From Phycisphaerales bacterium (lineage in GTDB: Bacteria; Planctomycetota; Phycisphaerae; Phycisphaerales; UBA1924), in NCBI GenBank assembly GCA_905339235.1, contig CAJPFG010000025.1, positions 1-64,000 of the forward strand: a DNA stretch of 64,000 bases. The letters run 5' to 3'. This document shows, in pieces, positions 54,042 to 63,307 of this stretch. Within the stretch, counting starts at the first letter, position 1. Every line of letters begins with the position of its first letter. Both the position numbers and the translations under genes were made by a program. Below the pieces are notes generated by a model. It had not been told where the DNA came from, searched no databases, and saw nothing but the letters and a program-made list of their open reading frames with translations.

Positions 54042-54728
54042 ATGCTCACCACCGCGTTCATTCTCGCCGCGTTCCTGATCGGGTCGATCCCGTTCGGGTT
54101 GCTGGTGGCCCGCGCGAAAGGGGTGGACATCCGGAAGGTCGGCTCGGGGAACATCGGCGCGACCAACGTGGGACGCGCCCTGGGCCGCAAGTGGTTTATC
54201 GTCGTGTTCCTCCTCGACTTCCTGAAAGGCTGCGGACCGGTGCTGGGCGCCGGTTGGTACCTGGGCACCCTGGGCCGCATGGCCGTGGAACCCGCGGACG
54301 CCGCTCGGTGGCTGGGGGTCGCAGTCGCGGCGGTGCTGGGGCACGTCTTTTCGCCCTGGCTCAAGTTCAAGGGCGGAAAGGGCGTGGCCACCGGCGCGGG
54401 AGTCATGATGGGTGTCTTTCCCGCATTGACCATCCCCGCGATGGGCGCGTTCGTTGTGTTTTTGCTGTCGCTGCGGCTGGGCCGCTACATGAGCCTCGCC
54501 TCGATGTGCGCGGGGCTATCGCTTCCGGCGTTCGTGGCCGCGTGGTTTCACCTCGCGCACCGCGGCGTGTCGCTGAACACGGAACGCGGGGTGGAAGTCC
54601 GGCACATGGCGGCCTTCTTGGCCTTCGCGTTGCTGCTGGGCGTCATGATTGTCTGGACACACCGTGCCAACATCGGGCGGCTGCGGGCCGGGACCGAACC
54701 GCGATGGGTCAAGAAGCAAGGCGAATGA
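54042..54728 (+). CDS. plsY: Acyl-phosphate glycerol-3-phosphate acyltransferase
   Basis: Integral membrane enzyme that acylates glycerol-3-phosphate from acyl-phosphate, the first step of phospholipid synthesis. 228 residues, five or so transmembrane helices. Conserved loops: GSIPFGLLVARAKGVDIRKV, GSGNIGATNVGRALGRKW, KFKGGKGVATGAGVMMG. A loop insert near residues 85-95 and a long cytoplasmic tail are minor variations. pyrE follows 28 bp downstream. Confidence 0.95.
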   Translation: MLTTAFILAAFLIGSIPFGLLVARAKGVDIRKVGSGNIGATNVGRALGRKWFIVVFLLDFLKGCGPVLGAGWYLGTLGRMAVEPADAARWLGVAVAAVLGHVFSPWLKFKGGKGVATGAGVMMGVFPALTIPAMGAFVVFLLSLRLGRYMSLASMCAGLSLPAFVAAWFHLAHRGVSLNTERGVEVRHMAAFLAFALLLGVMIVWTHRANIGRLRAGTEPRWVKKQGE

Positions 54729-54756
54729 CGCGCTCCCCGACGCGGTACCATCGGGC

Positions 54757-55323
54757 ATGACCCCACCGGCCGCTCCCGCGTATTCCTCCCCGCTCGCTAA
54801 GGCCATCGCCGAGGCCGCGCTGCTCCGCGGCTCGTTCACCCTGCGTTCCGGCAAGACCAGTTCGTACTACCTCGACAAGTACCTGTTTTCGACGCGGCCG
54901 GAACTCCTCGGGCTGCTCGCTCCGCTGTTCGCCGAGCGGCTGGCGATGGTGCAGAAGCGGCTCAACGTCCGCGTGGCAAGGCTGGCCGGCGCGGAACTGG
55001 GCGGTATTCCGCTGGTCACGGCCGCGAGCCTGCGCACGGGGTTGCCGTGCATCTTCGTCCGCAACAAGAAGAAGGACTACGGCACGGCCAAGCAACTCGA
55101 AGGCGCCCTGAACAAGGGCGATGTCGTGGCGCTGCTCGAAGACGTCGCGACCACCGGCGGCCAGGCGCTGGAGGCGGTCGCCAGCCTGCGCGACGCGGGC
55201 GCGGACGTGAAGGCCGTGATCGCAACCATCGACCGGCTCGAGGGCGCCCGCGAGAACGTGGAGCGAGAGGGGCTGGTGTTCGAGGCGCTGTTCACGAAGC
55301 GGGACCTGGGCGTTTCCGAGTAG
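54757..55323 (+). CDS. pyrE: Orotate phosphoribosyltransferase
   Basis: Transfers phosphoribose from PRPP to orotate in pyrimidine synthesis. 188 residues. GSFTLRSGKTSSYYLDKYLF, AGAELGGIPLVTAASLRTGL, FVRNKKKDYGTAKQLEGAL (catalytic loop Lys) and the PRPP-binding VALLEDVATTGGQALEAV. In most homologues the PRPP loop starts with two Asp; here it is ED. The start at 54757 excludes an antisense-like N extension. Downstream of plsY on the same strand. Confidence 0.92.
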   Translation: MTPPAAPAYSSPLAKAIAEAALLRGSFTLRSGKTSSYYLDKYLFSTRPELLGLLAPLFAERLAMVQKRLNVRVARLAGAELGGIPLVTAASLRTGLPCIFVRNKKKDYGTAKQLEGALNKGDVVALLEDVATTGGQALEAVASLRDAGADVKAVIATIDRLEGARENVEREGLVFEALFTKRDLGVSE

Positions 55324-55332
55324 CACGTCATA

Positions 55333-55575
55333 TCACCAGATCGCGCTCGCGAGCAATCCGACCATGAACAACGCCACCATCGCGATGGCCACCCAGATCA
55401 CCCACGGCCGGGGTCCCTTCGCCGCGCCCGACAGCGCGTGCCCGCACTTCCAGCAGATCTGCACATCGTCGTAGAGGGAGGCCCCGCACTCGGGGCAGGT
55501 GACCGTGGCGTCGCCGAACGCTTCGACATCGGACTCGCTGGGGTTTTCGTCCAGTTCATCAGGGTCGCGGGCCAT
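55333..55575 (-). CDS. Small zinc-ribbon membrane protein
   Basis: 80 residues. An acidic N terminus, a four-Cys zinc ribbon (CPECGASLYDDVQICWKCG) and one C-terminal transmembrane helix (VIWVAIAMVALFMVGLLASA). Function unknown. Convergent with pyrE (9-bp gap) and 36 bp downstream of the secreted helical protein gene. Confidence 0.7.
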   Translation of the reverse strand: MARDPDELDENPSESDVEAFGDATVTCPECGASLYDDVQICWKCGHALSGAAKGPRPWVIWVAIAMVALFMVGLLASAIW

Positions 55576-55611
55576 GGCGGAAGGATACCGCGCGGGGCGA
55601 CGGGGCCGAGG

Positions 55612-56760
55612 CTACCACCACCAGTCCTGGCCTCGCATGTCTTCGTCCACGTCTTCCTTGGCCTCGTCGGTTCCGTCCTCGTAGCCCTTGCGCTGCTCCG
55701 GGGTGAGGACCTGCAAGGCATCCTTGAGGGATCGCTCGCGGACCTCGCTGAACTTGGCCTGCAGGTCCGCGTATTGCTTCTGGAAAACCGCTTCGTCGAT
55801 GGCCTCGCCTCGTTGCTGCTTGGCGGCGAGGTCGAAGAACTCCTGGGAACTGCGCCGGAACTCGGCGTCGCCGCGAGTCATGATCCGGCGGAGGCGTGCC
55901 TTCTGCTCGTCGGAAACGCCCTTCAGGCGCGTCAGTTCCCGCAGCCGGTAGTCGTCCAGCAGGCTGCCGAACCACGACCGGGTCGCCTCGACGGCGCCCA
56001 TGATCTCGGCGCCGCGCTCGGCCCCCAGCCGGCCCGCGAGAATCTGCGCGTGCGTCCGCTGCACGTTGGCGAAGCGAGAGAGCAGGTCGGCCATCTTCTT
56101 CTGATCGTCGGGCGATTGTTCCGAATCGTCCTGGTAGTACCGGTGGGTCCACGGCTTGGTCGGTCGCACCAGCCCGCGCCGCTCCAGGATCAACGCGTCC
56201 AACTCCTGTTCGTAGCGCTCCAGCAGCGGGCGGACCGTATCCCGCTCCTCGTCGGTCAGGTCCATGCGCCGGATCAACTTGCAGAGGTCCACCGTCGCGA
56301 CCTCGCCGCCCATCCAGTTGATGAGCAGCCGCCGGCGCGCCCGCTCGAATGAAGTCCATTGCGCCTGTTGCTCGGCGTCAACGAGCGACATCGCGTCAGA
56401 AAAGAACTGCTTTTCGATCTTCTCCACATCGTCGGCGTAGCGGTCCATGATGTCGGACGTGCGTTTGCGGGCGTCCTCGCCCCTGGGAGTCTGCTCCCAC
56501 AGGCGATCCTCGAAAGGGGCCATGGCGCGCGAGTACTTTCGCTCGAGCACCTGGTACTCCGCGCGGAACCCCCGGAGCAGTTCCCTCACCGCGGCGCTCT
56601 GGTCGGGCCTGAGTTTGAGGATGTCGGTCATGGCCCGGATGTCGTCCCCGCCGACGAGCCACGACCCCGGCCCGAAATCGCGCGTGAGCGTGTCCTGGGC
56701 GCGGGCCGCCGATGTGAAGGCGGCCACGATCAGGACGATGGCTGTGAAGTAGGTGCGCAT
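55612..56760 (-). CDS. Secreted helical, charge-rich protein
   Basis: 382 residues. Signal peptide MRTYFTAIVLIVAAFTSAARA-Q (21 residues, cut before Q), then long amphipathic helices rich in Arg, Glu and Gln (LRPDQSAAVRELLRGFRAEY, LTDEERDTVRPLLERYEQEL, VLTPEQRKGYEDGTDEAKED). The spaced LTP/LTD-E-R/Q units resemble the LTxxQ repeats of Spy/CpxP-type periplasmic chaperones, but the length and lack of a clear domain make this a loose comparison. ATG 56760 is preferred over the upstream frame. Function unknown. Confidence 0.65.
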   Translation of the reverse strand: MRTYFTAIVLIVAAFTSAARAQDTLTRDFGPGSWLVGGDDIRAMTDILKLRPDQSAAVRELLRGFRAEYQVLERKYSRAMAPFEDRLWEQTPRGEDARKRTSDIMDRYADDVEKIEKQFFSDAMSLVDAEQQAQWTSFERARRRLLINWMGGEVATVDLCKLIRRMDLTDEERDTVRPLLERYEQELDALILERRGLVRPTKPWTHRYYQDDSEQSPDDQKKMADLLSRFANVQRTHAQILAGRLGAERGAEIMGAVEATRSWFGSLLDDYRLRELTRLKGVSDEQKARLRRIMTRGDAEFRRSSQEFFDLAAKQQRGEAIDEAVFQKQYADLQAKFSEVRERSLKDALQVLTPEQRKGYEDGTDEAKEDVDEDMRGQDWWW

Positions 56761-56899
56761 GGTGAGCCCCGTGTGCCCAGAGTTTAACGACCGGAAGAGG
56801 CCGCGGATGCGAAATCGCGAAGGTCCGTCTGGACGGTCGCGGCGCAAACCATTCCGCACTCCTCAATCCGCCCTCGCTCCCGCCGCTACCCTTCGCCCC

Positions 56900-57703
56900 A
56901 TGATCACCCTCGCCCTCGACCTGCCGACGCTGCTCACCTGGGACAACGCCGTCGCCCTGCTGACCCTCACCGCCCTTGAAATCGTCCTGGGCGTGGACAA
57001 CATCGTCTTCATCGCGATTCTGTGCGGACGGCTGCCGCAGGAGCAGCGCGCCAAGGCCCGCACGACCGGCCTCGCCCTGGCCCTTATCACCCGCATCGCC
57101 CTGCTCTCCACCATCACCTACATCCTGCACCTGGCCAAGACCGATCTCTTCTCCATCCCGTTCCTCAAGGAGACCGTCGAGCACGACGACGGCTCCACCA
57201 CCCAGAAGGTGCTGGGCATCTCGGGCAAGGACATCATCCTCATCGTCGGCGGCCTGTTCCTGCTCGGAAAGGCCACCCTCGAGATCCACCACAAGATCGA
57301 GAGCAAGCCCGAATCGCACGGCAAGGGCAAGCATGCGGACTTCTGGCCCATCATCGCCCAGATCCTGGTCATCGACCTGGTCTTCTCGCTGGACTCGGTC
57401 ATCACGGCCGTGGGAATGGCCCGCGAGATCGCCATCATGATCACCGCCGTGGTGATCTCGGTGGGCGTGATGCTGGTCTTCGCCGGGAGAATCTCGCACT
57501 TCATCGACAAGCACCCCACGCTCAAGATGCTGGCCCTGGCCTTCCTGCTCATGATCGGCGTGGTGCTGATCGCCGACGGCCTGGGCCAACACGTCTCCAA
57601 GGCCTACGTGTACTTCGCCATGGCCTTCTCGCTGGCGGTGGAAGTGCTCAACATCCTGAGCCACGGCCGCGCCGCCCGCGCCGCCCACGCCGAGCCGCGC
57701 TGA
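56900..57703 (+). CDS. TerC-family membrane protein
   Basis: 267 residues, about seven transmembrane helices. LEIVLGVDNIVFIAILCGRL and LVIDLVFSLDSVITAVGMAR hold the two acidic D/N motifs of TerC/YjbE/YkoY transporters, which are linked to manganese efflux or loading of exported metalloenzymes. ATG 56900 is preferred over the long upstream frame. No yybP-ykoY riboswitch is visible in the 139 bp upstream. Confidence 0.9.
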   Translation: MITLALDLPTLLTWDNAVALLTLTALEIVLGVDNIVFIAILCGRLPQEQRAKARTTGLALALITRIALLSTITYILHLAKTDLFSIPFLKETVEHDDGSTTQKVLGISGKDIILIVGGLFLLGKATLEIHHKIESKPESHGKGKHADFWPIIAQILVIDLVFSLDSVITAVGMAREIAIMITAVVISVGVMLVFAGRISHFIDKHPTLKMLALAFLLMIGVVLIADGLGQHVSKAYVYFAMAFSLAVEVLNILSHGRAARAAHAEPR

Positions 57704-57769
57704 GGTGGCACGCGTGCAACGCGGCACCATCACGTGCAACCGCGCCACACGGCCGTTGGTACATCTCCT

Positions 57770-58618
57770 GTGACCACTCCTCCCCGAAAACCCCTCCTCA
57801 GACGCGTTGTGCGGATGCTGCTCACGCTCCCCATCCTCCTTTACGGCGCCGCCGGCTGCGTGCTCTTTACCCAGCAGGACGCGATGCTCTTCCCCCGCCA
57901 GTACACCAACCCGCGGCCGGGCGTTACTCCGCCCGCCGGGGCCGAGTCGGTCTTCGTGTCTGCCGCCGACGGGGCCAGGATCGAAGGGTGGTTCGCGGCG
58001 GGCGCGGGGTGCACCGCGGAATCGCCCGGGCCGGCCGTGCTCTACTGCCACGGCAACGCCGAACTGATCGACGATAACACCGACTACCTGCGGGCCTACG
58101 CCGCACGGGGCGTGTCGGTGCTGCTGATCGAGTACCCCGGCTACGGGCGCTGCACCGGCACGCCCTCGCAGGCTTCCATCACCGACGCGGGGGTGAGTCA
58201 TTACGACGCGCTGGCCGCGCGCCCCGAGGTCGATCCCGCTCGCATCGTTCTTCACGGCAAGTCGCTGGGCGGGGGCGTGGCGGCGCAGATTCTGGCGCGC
58301 CGACCGGCCGCGGCCGTCGTTCTTGAATCCACTTTCACCAGCGTCGCGTCGTTCGCGGGCGACTACTACATGCCCGAGTTTCTCGTGCGGCATCCCTTCC
58401 GCACGGACCAGATCCTGCGGGAATCCAAGGCTCCGCTCCTGCTCTTCCACGGGCGCGACGACGAGATCATCCCCGTGTCGCATGGGCGCGCCTTGGCCGC
58501 GCTGCGGCCCGATGCGGAGTGCGTCGAAACCGCCGGGCGTCACAACGACTACCCGCCCGACCCCGCGGCCTACTGGTCGCGGATCGAGCAGTTTCTGGCC
58601 GCGCACGTGCGGCCGTGA
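57770..58618 (+). CDS. Membrane-anchored alpha/beta hydrolase
   Basis: About 282 residues from GTG 57770. A basic N terminus is followed by a hydrophobic anchor (MLLTLPILLYGAAGCVLF) that may be a lipoprotein-like or transmembrane segment. The hydrolase core has LYCHGNAELIDDNTDYLRAY (oxyanion HGN), the nucleophile elbow HGKSLGGGVAAQ, LLFHGRDDEIIPVSHG (Asp) and GRHNDYP (His). It is similar to BEM46/YqkD-type serine hydrolases. Substrate unknown. Confidence 0.85.
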   Translation: MTTPPRKPLLRRVVRMLLTLPILLYGAAGCVLFTQQDAMLFPRQYTNPRPGVTPPAGAESVFVSAADGARIEGWFAAGAGCTAESPGPAVLYCHGNAELIDDNTDYLRAYAARGVSVLLIEYPGYGRCTGTPSQASITDAGVSHYDALAARPEVDPARIVLHGKSLGGGVAAQILARRPAAAVVLESTFTSVASFAGDYYMPEFLVRHPFRTDQILRESKAPLLLFHGRDDEIIPVSHGRALAALRPDAECVETAGRHNDYPPDPAAYWSRIEQFLAAHVRP

Positions 58619-60043
58619 TCACGCCCACTCGAACTTCATTCCGGCATCTTCCGCGCGCACCATTCCCAGTTCCCACCGCAGGGCCCCTTCCAAGGCGGGC
58701 TGCGCGAAGCGGTAGCCCGTCAACCGCAGCCGTTCTGGGACGGCCCGCGTGCTGAACAGGGCCGCGTCCGTCCGTTCCCCGCCCAGCGGGCGCACGGCCC
58801 ACGCCGGAGCGCGTCCCAGCAGCGGCCGGTCCAGCACCTTGGCGAGCGTGCGGCAGAACTCCCCCGCCCGCACCGCCCCGGGAGTGACGAGGTTGATCGA
58901 GCCGCGCACGTCTTCCTTTGCGATGGCGTGCAGCACCACCCCGATCACGTCCTCCATCGCCACCCACGCCCACCACTGCGTGCCCAACCCGGGGATCACT
59001 CCCAGCCCCAGCGAGAATGGAGTGCGCACCGCCTTCAGCGCACCGCCCCGCGCACTCAGCACCGCGCCCATCCGCAGGTGCACCACCCGCACGCCGGCCT
59101 GCCGCGCCGGCTCGGCCGCGGCCTCCCAGTCGCGCGTCAACTCCGCGAAGAACCCGCTGCCGATGCTCGCCTCTTCGCTGAGTTCCTCCTCGCCGCGGTC
59201 TCCGTACACGCCGATGCCCGAGGCGACGATCAGCACCCGCGGGCGCATGGCGAGGTTGGCCACGGCGTTGGCGATGAGGCGAGTTCCCTCGACGCGCGAG
59301 TCGCGCACCGCGAGGCGCTTGGCGGCGGTCCAGCGCCCGCGCATGGGGCTCTCGCCGGCGAGGTGAATCAACGTGTCCACGCCCTCCAGCCCCTCGCGGT
59401 CGATCTGCCCGCCGCGCTCCCCGCCGGGCTGCCAGAGCACCTCGCCCGCGCCGGGCTTTTGTCGGACCAGCCGCACAAGGTGGTGCCCGCCCGAAGCGAG
59501 AAACCCGTGCAGCGCCGACCCGATGAACCCGCGCGACCCGCTCATGGCGATCCGCAGGGGCTCGCGCGAACCCCGCGCGCGGTCAAACTCGGCGTGTCGC
59601 GACAGATCGGCCCGCAGCCGGGCGTGGCGGAACGCGAAAAGCCTCTCCAACTCCCGGGGCAGGAACCGTCGCGAGGCCAAGCGACCCGCGATCCCCGCCG
59701 GTGCCGCGAAGTCCACCGAATCCCGCAGCACGCTCTCGGCCTCGCCGCCGGCCCGGACTTCGTGCACGTGGGTCCAGGCCCGGAATGGTCCCTGCTCCAT
59801 CCGGTCGGTGAATCGCTCGCCCGGGACGTACTCCACGTGTCGCAGGTCCCACATGGATCGCAGCAGGCCGCGGCGGACCAGGAACATCAGCCGCCCGTCC
59901 TCGCGGATCCCGCCGGAGCGGTTGAGGACATCCACGGTCATCCAAGGCGGGGCGAGGCGCTCGAAAGCGCCGGGCCGCTCGTGCCAAGCGAACAACTCGC
60001 GGGCGGGAACGGGCATGGTGGAACTGGCGGAGAACTTCGGCAC
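58619..60043 (-). CDS. SRPBCC domain fused to TIGR01777-type SDR epimerase
   Basis: 474 residues. Residues 1-150 form an SRPBCC/polyketide-cyclase-like ligand-binding domain (MPKFSASSTMPVPARELFAW, PGERFTDRMEQGPFRAWTH). Residues 165-474 are an extended SDR of the TIGR01777 (YfcH/SulA-like) type: IAMSGSRGFIGSALHGFLAS, LIHLAGESPMRGRW, VIVASGIGVYGDRGEE in place of YxxxK, and the DUF1731-like tail (AWAVRPLGGERTDAALFSTR). Such fusions are known; the substrate is not. Stop adjoins the hydrolase gene, tail to tail. Confidence 0.9.
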   Translation of the reverse strand: MPKFSASSTMPVPARELFAWHERPGAFERLAPPWMTVDVLNRSGGIREDGRLMFLVRRGLLRSMWDLRHVEYVPGERFTDRMEQGPFRAWTHVHEVRAGGEAESVLRDSVDFAAPAGIAGRLASRRFLPRELERLFAFRHARLRADLSRHAEFDRARGSREPLRIAMSGSRGFIGSALHGFLASGGHHLVRLVRQKPGAGEVLWQPGGERGGQIDREGLEGVDTLIHLAGESPMRGRWTAAKRLAVRDSRVEGTRLIANAVANLAMRPRVLIVASGIGVYGDRGEEELSEEASIGSGFFAELTRDWEAAAEPARQAGVRVVHLRMGAVLSARGGALKAVRTPFSLGLGVIPGLGTQWWAWVAMEDVIGVVLHAIAKEDVRGSINLVTPGAVRAGEFCRTLAKVLDRPLLGRAPAWAVRPLGGERTDAALFSTRAVPERLRLTGYRFAQPALEGALRWELGMVRAEDAGMKFEWA

Positions 60044-60150
60044 CCGAGCAGTCTATCAGACAGCGCACGCCGAACACCGCGCGACGCCCGTGGCTTCCCT
60101 TGCGAGTTTGCCATTCGCTATCAGCCGTTCGCACCTTCCTAGCCTTCGGC

Positions 60151-60756
60151 ATGTCCTTCGCGACTCAACCCTTCGCCGAGTTCCTCGCCGCGACCGCCTC
60201 CAGGACACCCACGCCCGGCGGCGGGGCGGTGGCGTCGGCGGTGGGAGCGCTGGCGGCGGCGCTGTCGCAGATGGTGGTCTCGTACAGCGTGGGCAAGAAG
60301 TCGCTGGCGGCGCACGAGCCTGCGCTCCGCGAGGCGGCGAAGGTGCTGGAGAACGCCCGCGCGCTGTTTCTGCGCCTGGCCGAGGAGGACGCCGAGGCGT
60401 ACGCGTGGGTGAACGAACTCCAGCGGCTTCCGGAAGGGGATCCGAGGCGCGCGGAGATGCCCGCGGCGCTCGAGGCGGCCGTGGCCGCGCCCATGACCGT
60501 CATCGCCGCGTGTGCGGACCTGCTGCGGCACTTTGCGAGCCTCGCGGGCATGACCAACCGCCAACTGCGCACCGACCTGGCGATCGCAGCGGTGCTGGCC
60601 GACGCCGCGGCCCGGTCGTCGTGGTGGAACACCGCGATCAACGCGAGTTTTCTGGCCGACGCGTCCCGCCGGGTCGCCGTGCTCGCGCAGGCCGAGGGGC
60701 TGCTCGCGGAGTCGGCGCGGCTGCGCGAGGAAGTGGCGCACGCGTGCGCGGTGTGA
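60151..60756 (+). CDS. Cyclodeaminase/cyclohydrolase family protein (FTCD_C)
   Basis: 201 residues, all-helical. It has TPTPGGGAVASAVGALAAAL, the folate-binding PGGG motif of formiminotetrahydrofolate cyclodeaminase and methenyl-THF cyclohydrolase (FchA). Length fits the single-domain form without the formiminotransferase part. Probably works in one-carbon folate metabolism, converting formimino-THF or hydrolysing methenyl-THF. No glutamate formiminotransferase is nearby. Confidence 0.88.
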   Translation: MSFATQPFAEFLAATASRTPTPGGGAVASAVGALAAALSQMVVSYSVGKKSLAAHEPALREAAKVLENARALFLRLAEEDAEAYAWVNELQRLPEGDPRRAEMPAALEAAVAAPMTVIAACADLLRHFASLAGMTNRQLRTDLAIAAVLADAAARSSWWNTAINASFLADASRRVAVLAQAEGLLAESARLREEVAHACAV

Positions 60757-60850
60757 CCGGTCCTCAAACCGGGCATCTGACGTTCCAGCGATTCCGGACA
60801 AACCCCGCCCCACCCACCGCCCCGCCGACGCCCTGCCCTTACTATCCCCG

Positions 60851-62182
60851 GTGCGACTTATCGATCTTTCGTCAGAACCCGCCCTGGACTCGGTCACCAC
60901 GCTGCTTCGCGAGGTGACCAGCGCGTCATCTTCCGTGGACGCCGTGGCCCGCTTTGCCGCCAGTTACCGCGAGGACCGCGGCATTGATTCCTACGTCGGA
61001 ATCCTTCCGGAGCCCGAGAAGCCCGGCTCGTACCGCGTGCTTTTTACCCTCTCGTCCAACGGCGAGGCTTCCGGGGTCCCGGCGGGGGCCGTGCCCCGTT
61101 CGCCCGAAGCCCTGGCGCGCCTGCCCGTGCACTCCGGCGGGCTCATCGGCCGGCTCATCGAACGCCCCGCCCCGCGGATCTTCACCGATCTGGACCTGAC
61201 CTCCGAGCCGCTGCTCCGGGATGTTCCTTCTGACGTCGTCACGTGCATCGCCATCCCGCTCTTCGCGGGTGACATCGTCGATTCCTGGGCTCTGCTGTTT
61301 ACCCGGACTCCGGCCGCGGAGTACACGGTCGAGCACGTCGCCAAGGTCTTGATGACCGGCAACCTTCTGGCGCTCTCCAATCGCCACCTCAACTCGTTCG
61401 CGATGATCTCGCAACTTAACGAGCGGCTTCGCGATCAGTTCGATCAGGTGGCGCGGGTGCAGCAGCAACTGCTGCCCAGCCGCACGCCCGACATCCCCGG
61501 CCTGGAGATCGCGACCTCGTACATCCCCAGCGAACTGGCGGGCGGGGACTACTACGACTTCTTCCGCCTGCCCCAGGAGCACTGGGGCGTGCTGATCGCG
61601 GATGTTTCCGGGCACGGCGCGGCCGCGGCCACCATCATGGCCATGCTCCACGCCATCCTGCACGCGTACGCGCCCATCAGCGAAGGCGAGGGCCCGCCCA
61701 ACCCCGCCGACGTGCTGGAGTTTGCGAACGCGCGGCTGGTGGACGCCAACCTTGAGGGCGCCTTCGTCACCGGCATCTTCGGCGTCTTCGACCCCGTCGC
61801 GGGTTCGTTCACCTTCGCCAACGCCGGCCACCCCCCGCCCCGGCTCAAGAGCGGCCTGGACGGGTCCATCCGCGCGATGGACTCGGAGGCCTCCGTGCCG
61901 CTGGGCGTGATGCGTCCCTTGGGCTGCCGGCCTCACGCGGTGACGCTGCGGCCCAGCGACACCATCGTGCTGTACACCGACGGAATCACGGAGGCCTTCG
62001 ACATCACCGGCGACATGTTCGGCACCGACCGACTCGACGCCGCGCTCCACGGCTGCACCGGCCAGCCCGACTGCGTGGTGGACTCGGTCCACAAGGCCCT
62101 GTTCGAACACCGCGGCGGGCCGACGCGGGATGACGACCAGACTCTGGTGGCGATGCGGTTTCATGGGCTGTGCCGGGTGTGA
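60851..62182 (+). CDS. GAF domain with SpoIIE/PP2C-type phosphatase
   Basis: 443 residues. The first 190 look like a GAF sensor domain (YREDRGIDSYVGILPE, VVTCIAIPLFAGDIVDSWAL). A helical linker (QLNERLRDQFDQVARVQQQL) precedes the PPM phosphatase core: SELAGGDYYDFFRL, LIADVSGHGAAAATIMAM, TFANAGHPPP, IVLYTDGITEAFD and RDDDQTLVAM. Metal-binding Asp residues are all present. It probably dephosphorylates an anti-sigma-factor antagonist or a similar switch. No anti-sigma partners in the window. GTG start. Confidence 0.92.
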   Translation: MRLIDLSSEPALDSVTTLLREVTSASSSVDAVARFAASYREDRGIDSYVGILPEPEKPGSYRVLFTLSSNGEASGVPAGAVPRSPEALARLPVHSGGLIGRLIERPAPRIFTDLDLTSEPLLRDVPSDVVTCIAIPLFAGDIVDSWALLFTRTPAAEYTVEHVAKVLMTGNLLALSNRHLNSFAMISQLNERLRDQFDQVARVQQQLLPSRTPDIPGLEIATSYIPSELAGGDYYDFFRLPQEHWGVLIADVSGHGAAAATIMAMLHAILHAYAPISEGEGPPNPADVLEFANARLVDANLEGAFVTGIFGVFDPVAGSFTFANAGHPPPRLKSGLDGSIRAMDSEASVPLGVMRPLGCRPHAVTLRPSDTIVLYTDGITEAFDITGDMFGTDRLDAALHGCTGQPDCVVDSVHKALFEHRGGPTRDDDQTLVAMRFHGLCRV

Positions 62183-62186
62183 TGCC

Positions 62187-62452
62187 CGGGCTCCGCCCGA
62201 CCTGGCCATCGAGGCGCTTTCTCCGAGCACGAAGGCCTTCGACCTGACGACGAAGGACGACTATGAGAAGTTCGGCGTCGGCGAATACCGGGTGATCGAT
62301 CCGGCGAACGCACGGGTTCGTTGCCATCAGAGGCGCGGCGAACTTCTGGTGGAGCAGCATGCGACGGGCGACAGCCTCGCCTCCGGCTCGCTCCCCGGCT
62401 TCGTGCTCGACATCGTGCCGCTGCGCGTCCTGGCGACTGAGGGATACGACTT
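62187..62452 (+). pseudogene. Uma2/DUF820 endonuclease-like remnant
   Basis: The frame reads APPDLAIEALSPSTKAFDLT, YEKFGVGEYRVIDP and SGSLPGFVLDI, which matches the second half of Uma2 family proteins (a PD-(D/E)xK fold often found in many copies in planctomycetes and cyanobacteria). The first half is missing; the piece starts 4 bases after the phosphatase stop. Its frame runs on antisense into the next gene, so it is a relic. Confidence 0.6.
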
Positions 62453-63253
62453 CTATCGCGGGCCCCGCGCCACGTCCCAGCGCACGCGTGCCCGGATCGC
62501 CACGATGGTCACCCAGAGTGTCGCGAAGCCCAGCCCCGTGGCGAGTTGCGTCCAGAAGTCGCGTCGGAAGGTGATGATGGGCGCGAGCTTTGAACCGGGC
62601 GGCGGCGGCGGAGACTTCCACGCGGCCAGGACATCGCCGCCCAGCGTCACCGCGAGGGCGCCGGCCAGGAGCCCGATGGAAGCCCACACCGCGATGTCGA
62701 TCCGGATTCCAAGTTCGCGCGACAGCGACCGCAGGCACATGCCGGCCAGGAAGCAGGCGATGACTCCCGCCGTGAGCGCGAACCCCCCGGCCACCTTGAC
62801 GCCCGCGTCCAGCATGAGCGTGGGCGATCCGGCGGCGTCGACCCCGATCCAGAACCGGTTCGGCAATCCGTCCGCGGCGACTGCCAGGCACACCAGCGCG
62901 AGCGCTGAAACGCCGATGGCCGCGGCCCGGTGCCTGCCTTCCGAGATCGACAGGAGCACCAACCCACCGAGGCACACGGCCGCGGGAAGGCCGCCGTACA
63001 GGAATGCTTGCTTCGTGAAGAACTCAAGGCGCGCGTCGCCAAGGCTCGCGAGAATCACCGCGGCCGCGACGAGTGGCATGCCCCACATCAGGAGGTCGAG
63101 CCCCGCCGCCGCGCACCAGGGCTTCCAACGATCGGTCCAGGGGCTCGGCGTCATGCCGCATTCGGGACATCGCCCGGTGATCGATCCCGACATGTCGTAC
63201 CCGCACCGGGGGCACTTGCGCCCGGCGTCGGCGTTCGTGGGCGGGACGGTCAT
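62453..63253 (-). CDS. Zinc-ribbon membrane protein
   Basis: 266 residues from ATG 63253. An N-terminal zinc ribbon (CPRCGYDMSGSITGRCPECG), of a form common in planctomycetes, precedes about six transmembrane helices (LDLLMWGMPLVAAAVILASL, GGLPAAVCLGGLVLLSI, VSALALVCLAVAADGL and others). No enzymatic motif. Function unknown. ORFs overlapping on the + strand are shadows. Confidence 0.78.
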   Translation of the reverse strand: MTVPPTNADAGRKCPRCGYDMSGSITGRCPECGMTPSPWTDRWKPWCAAAGLDLLMWGMPLVAAAVILASLGDARLEFFTKQAFLYGGLPAAVCLGGLVLLSISEGRHRAAAIGVSALALVCLAVAADGLPNRFWIGVDAAGSPTLMLDAGVKVAGGFALTAGVIACFLAGMCLRSLSRELGIRIDIAVWASIGLLAGALAVTLGGDVLAAWKSPPPPPGSKLAPIITFRRDFWTQLATGLGFATLWVTIVAIRARVRWDVARGPR

Positions 63254-63307
63254 CGCCTGAGCATACTTGGTGGTCGATCCACCAGCAATGTCCACGGCCA
63301 ACAATCC

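Noticed and set aside
56761..56899. A yybP-ykoY manganese riboswitch before the TerC gene, common for this family
   Set aside because: The conserved loop sequences of that riboswitch are absent from the 139 bp upstream.
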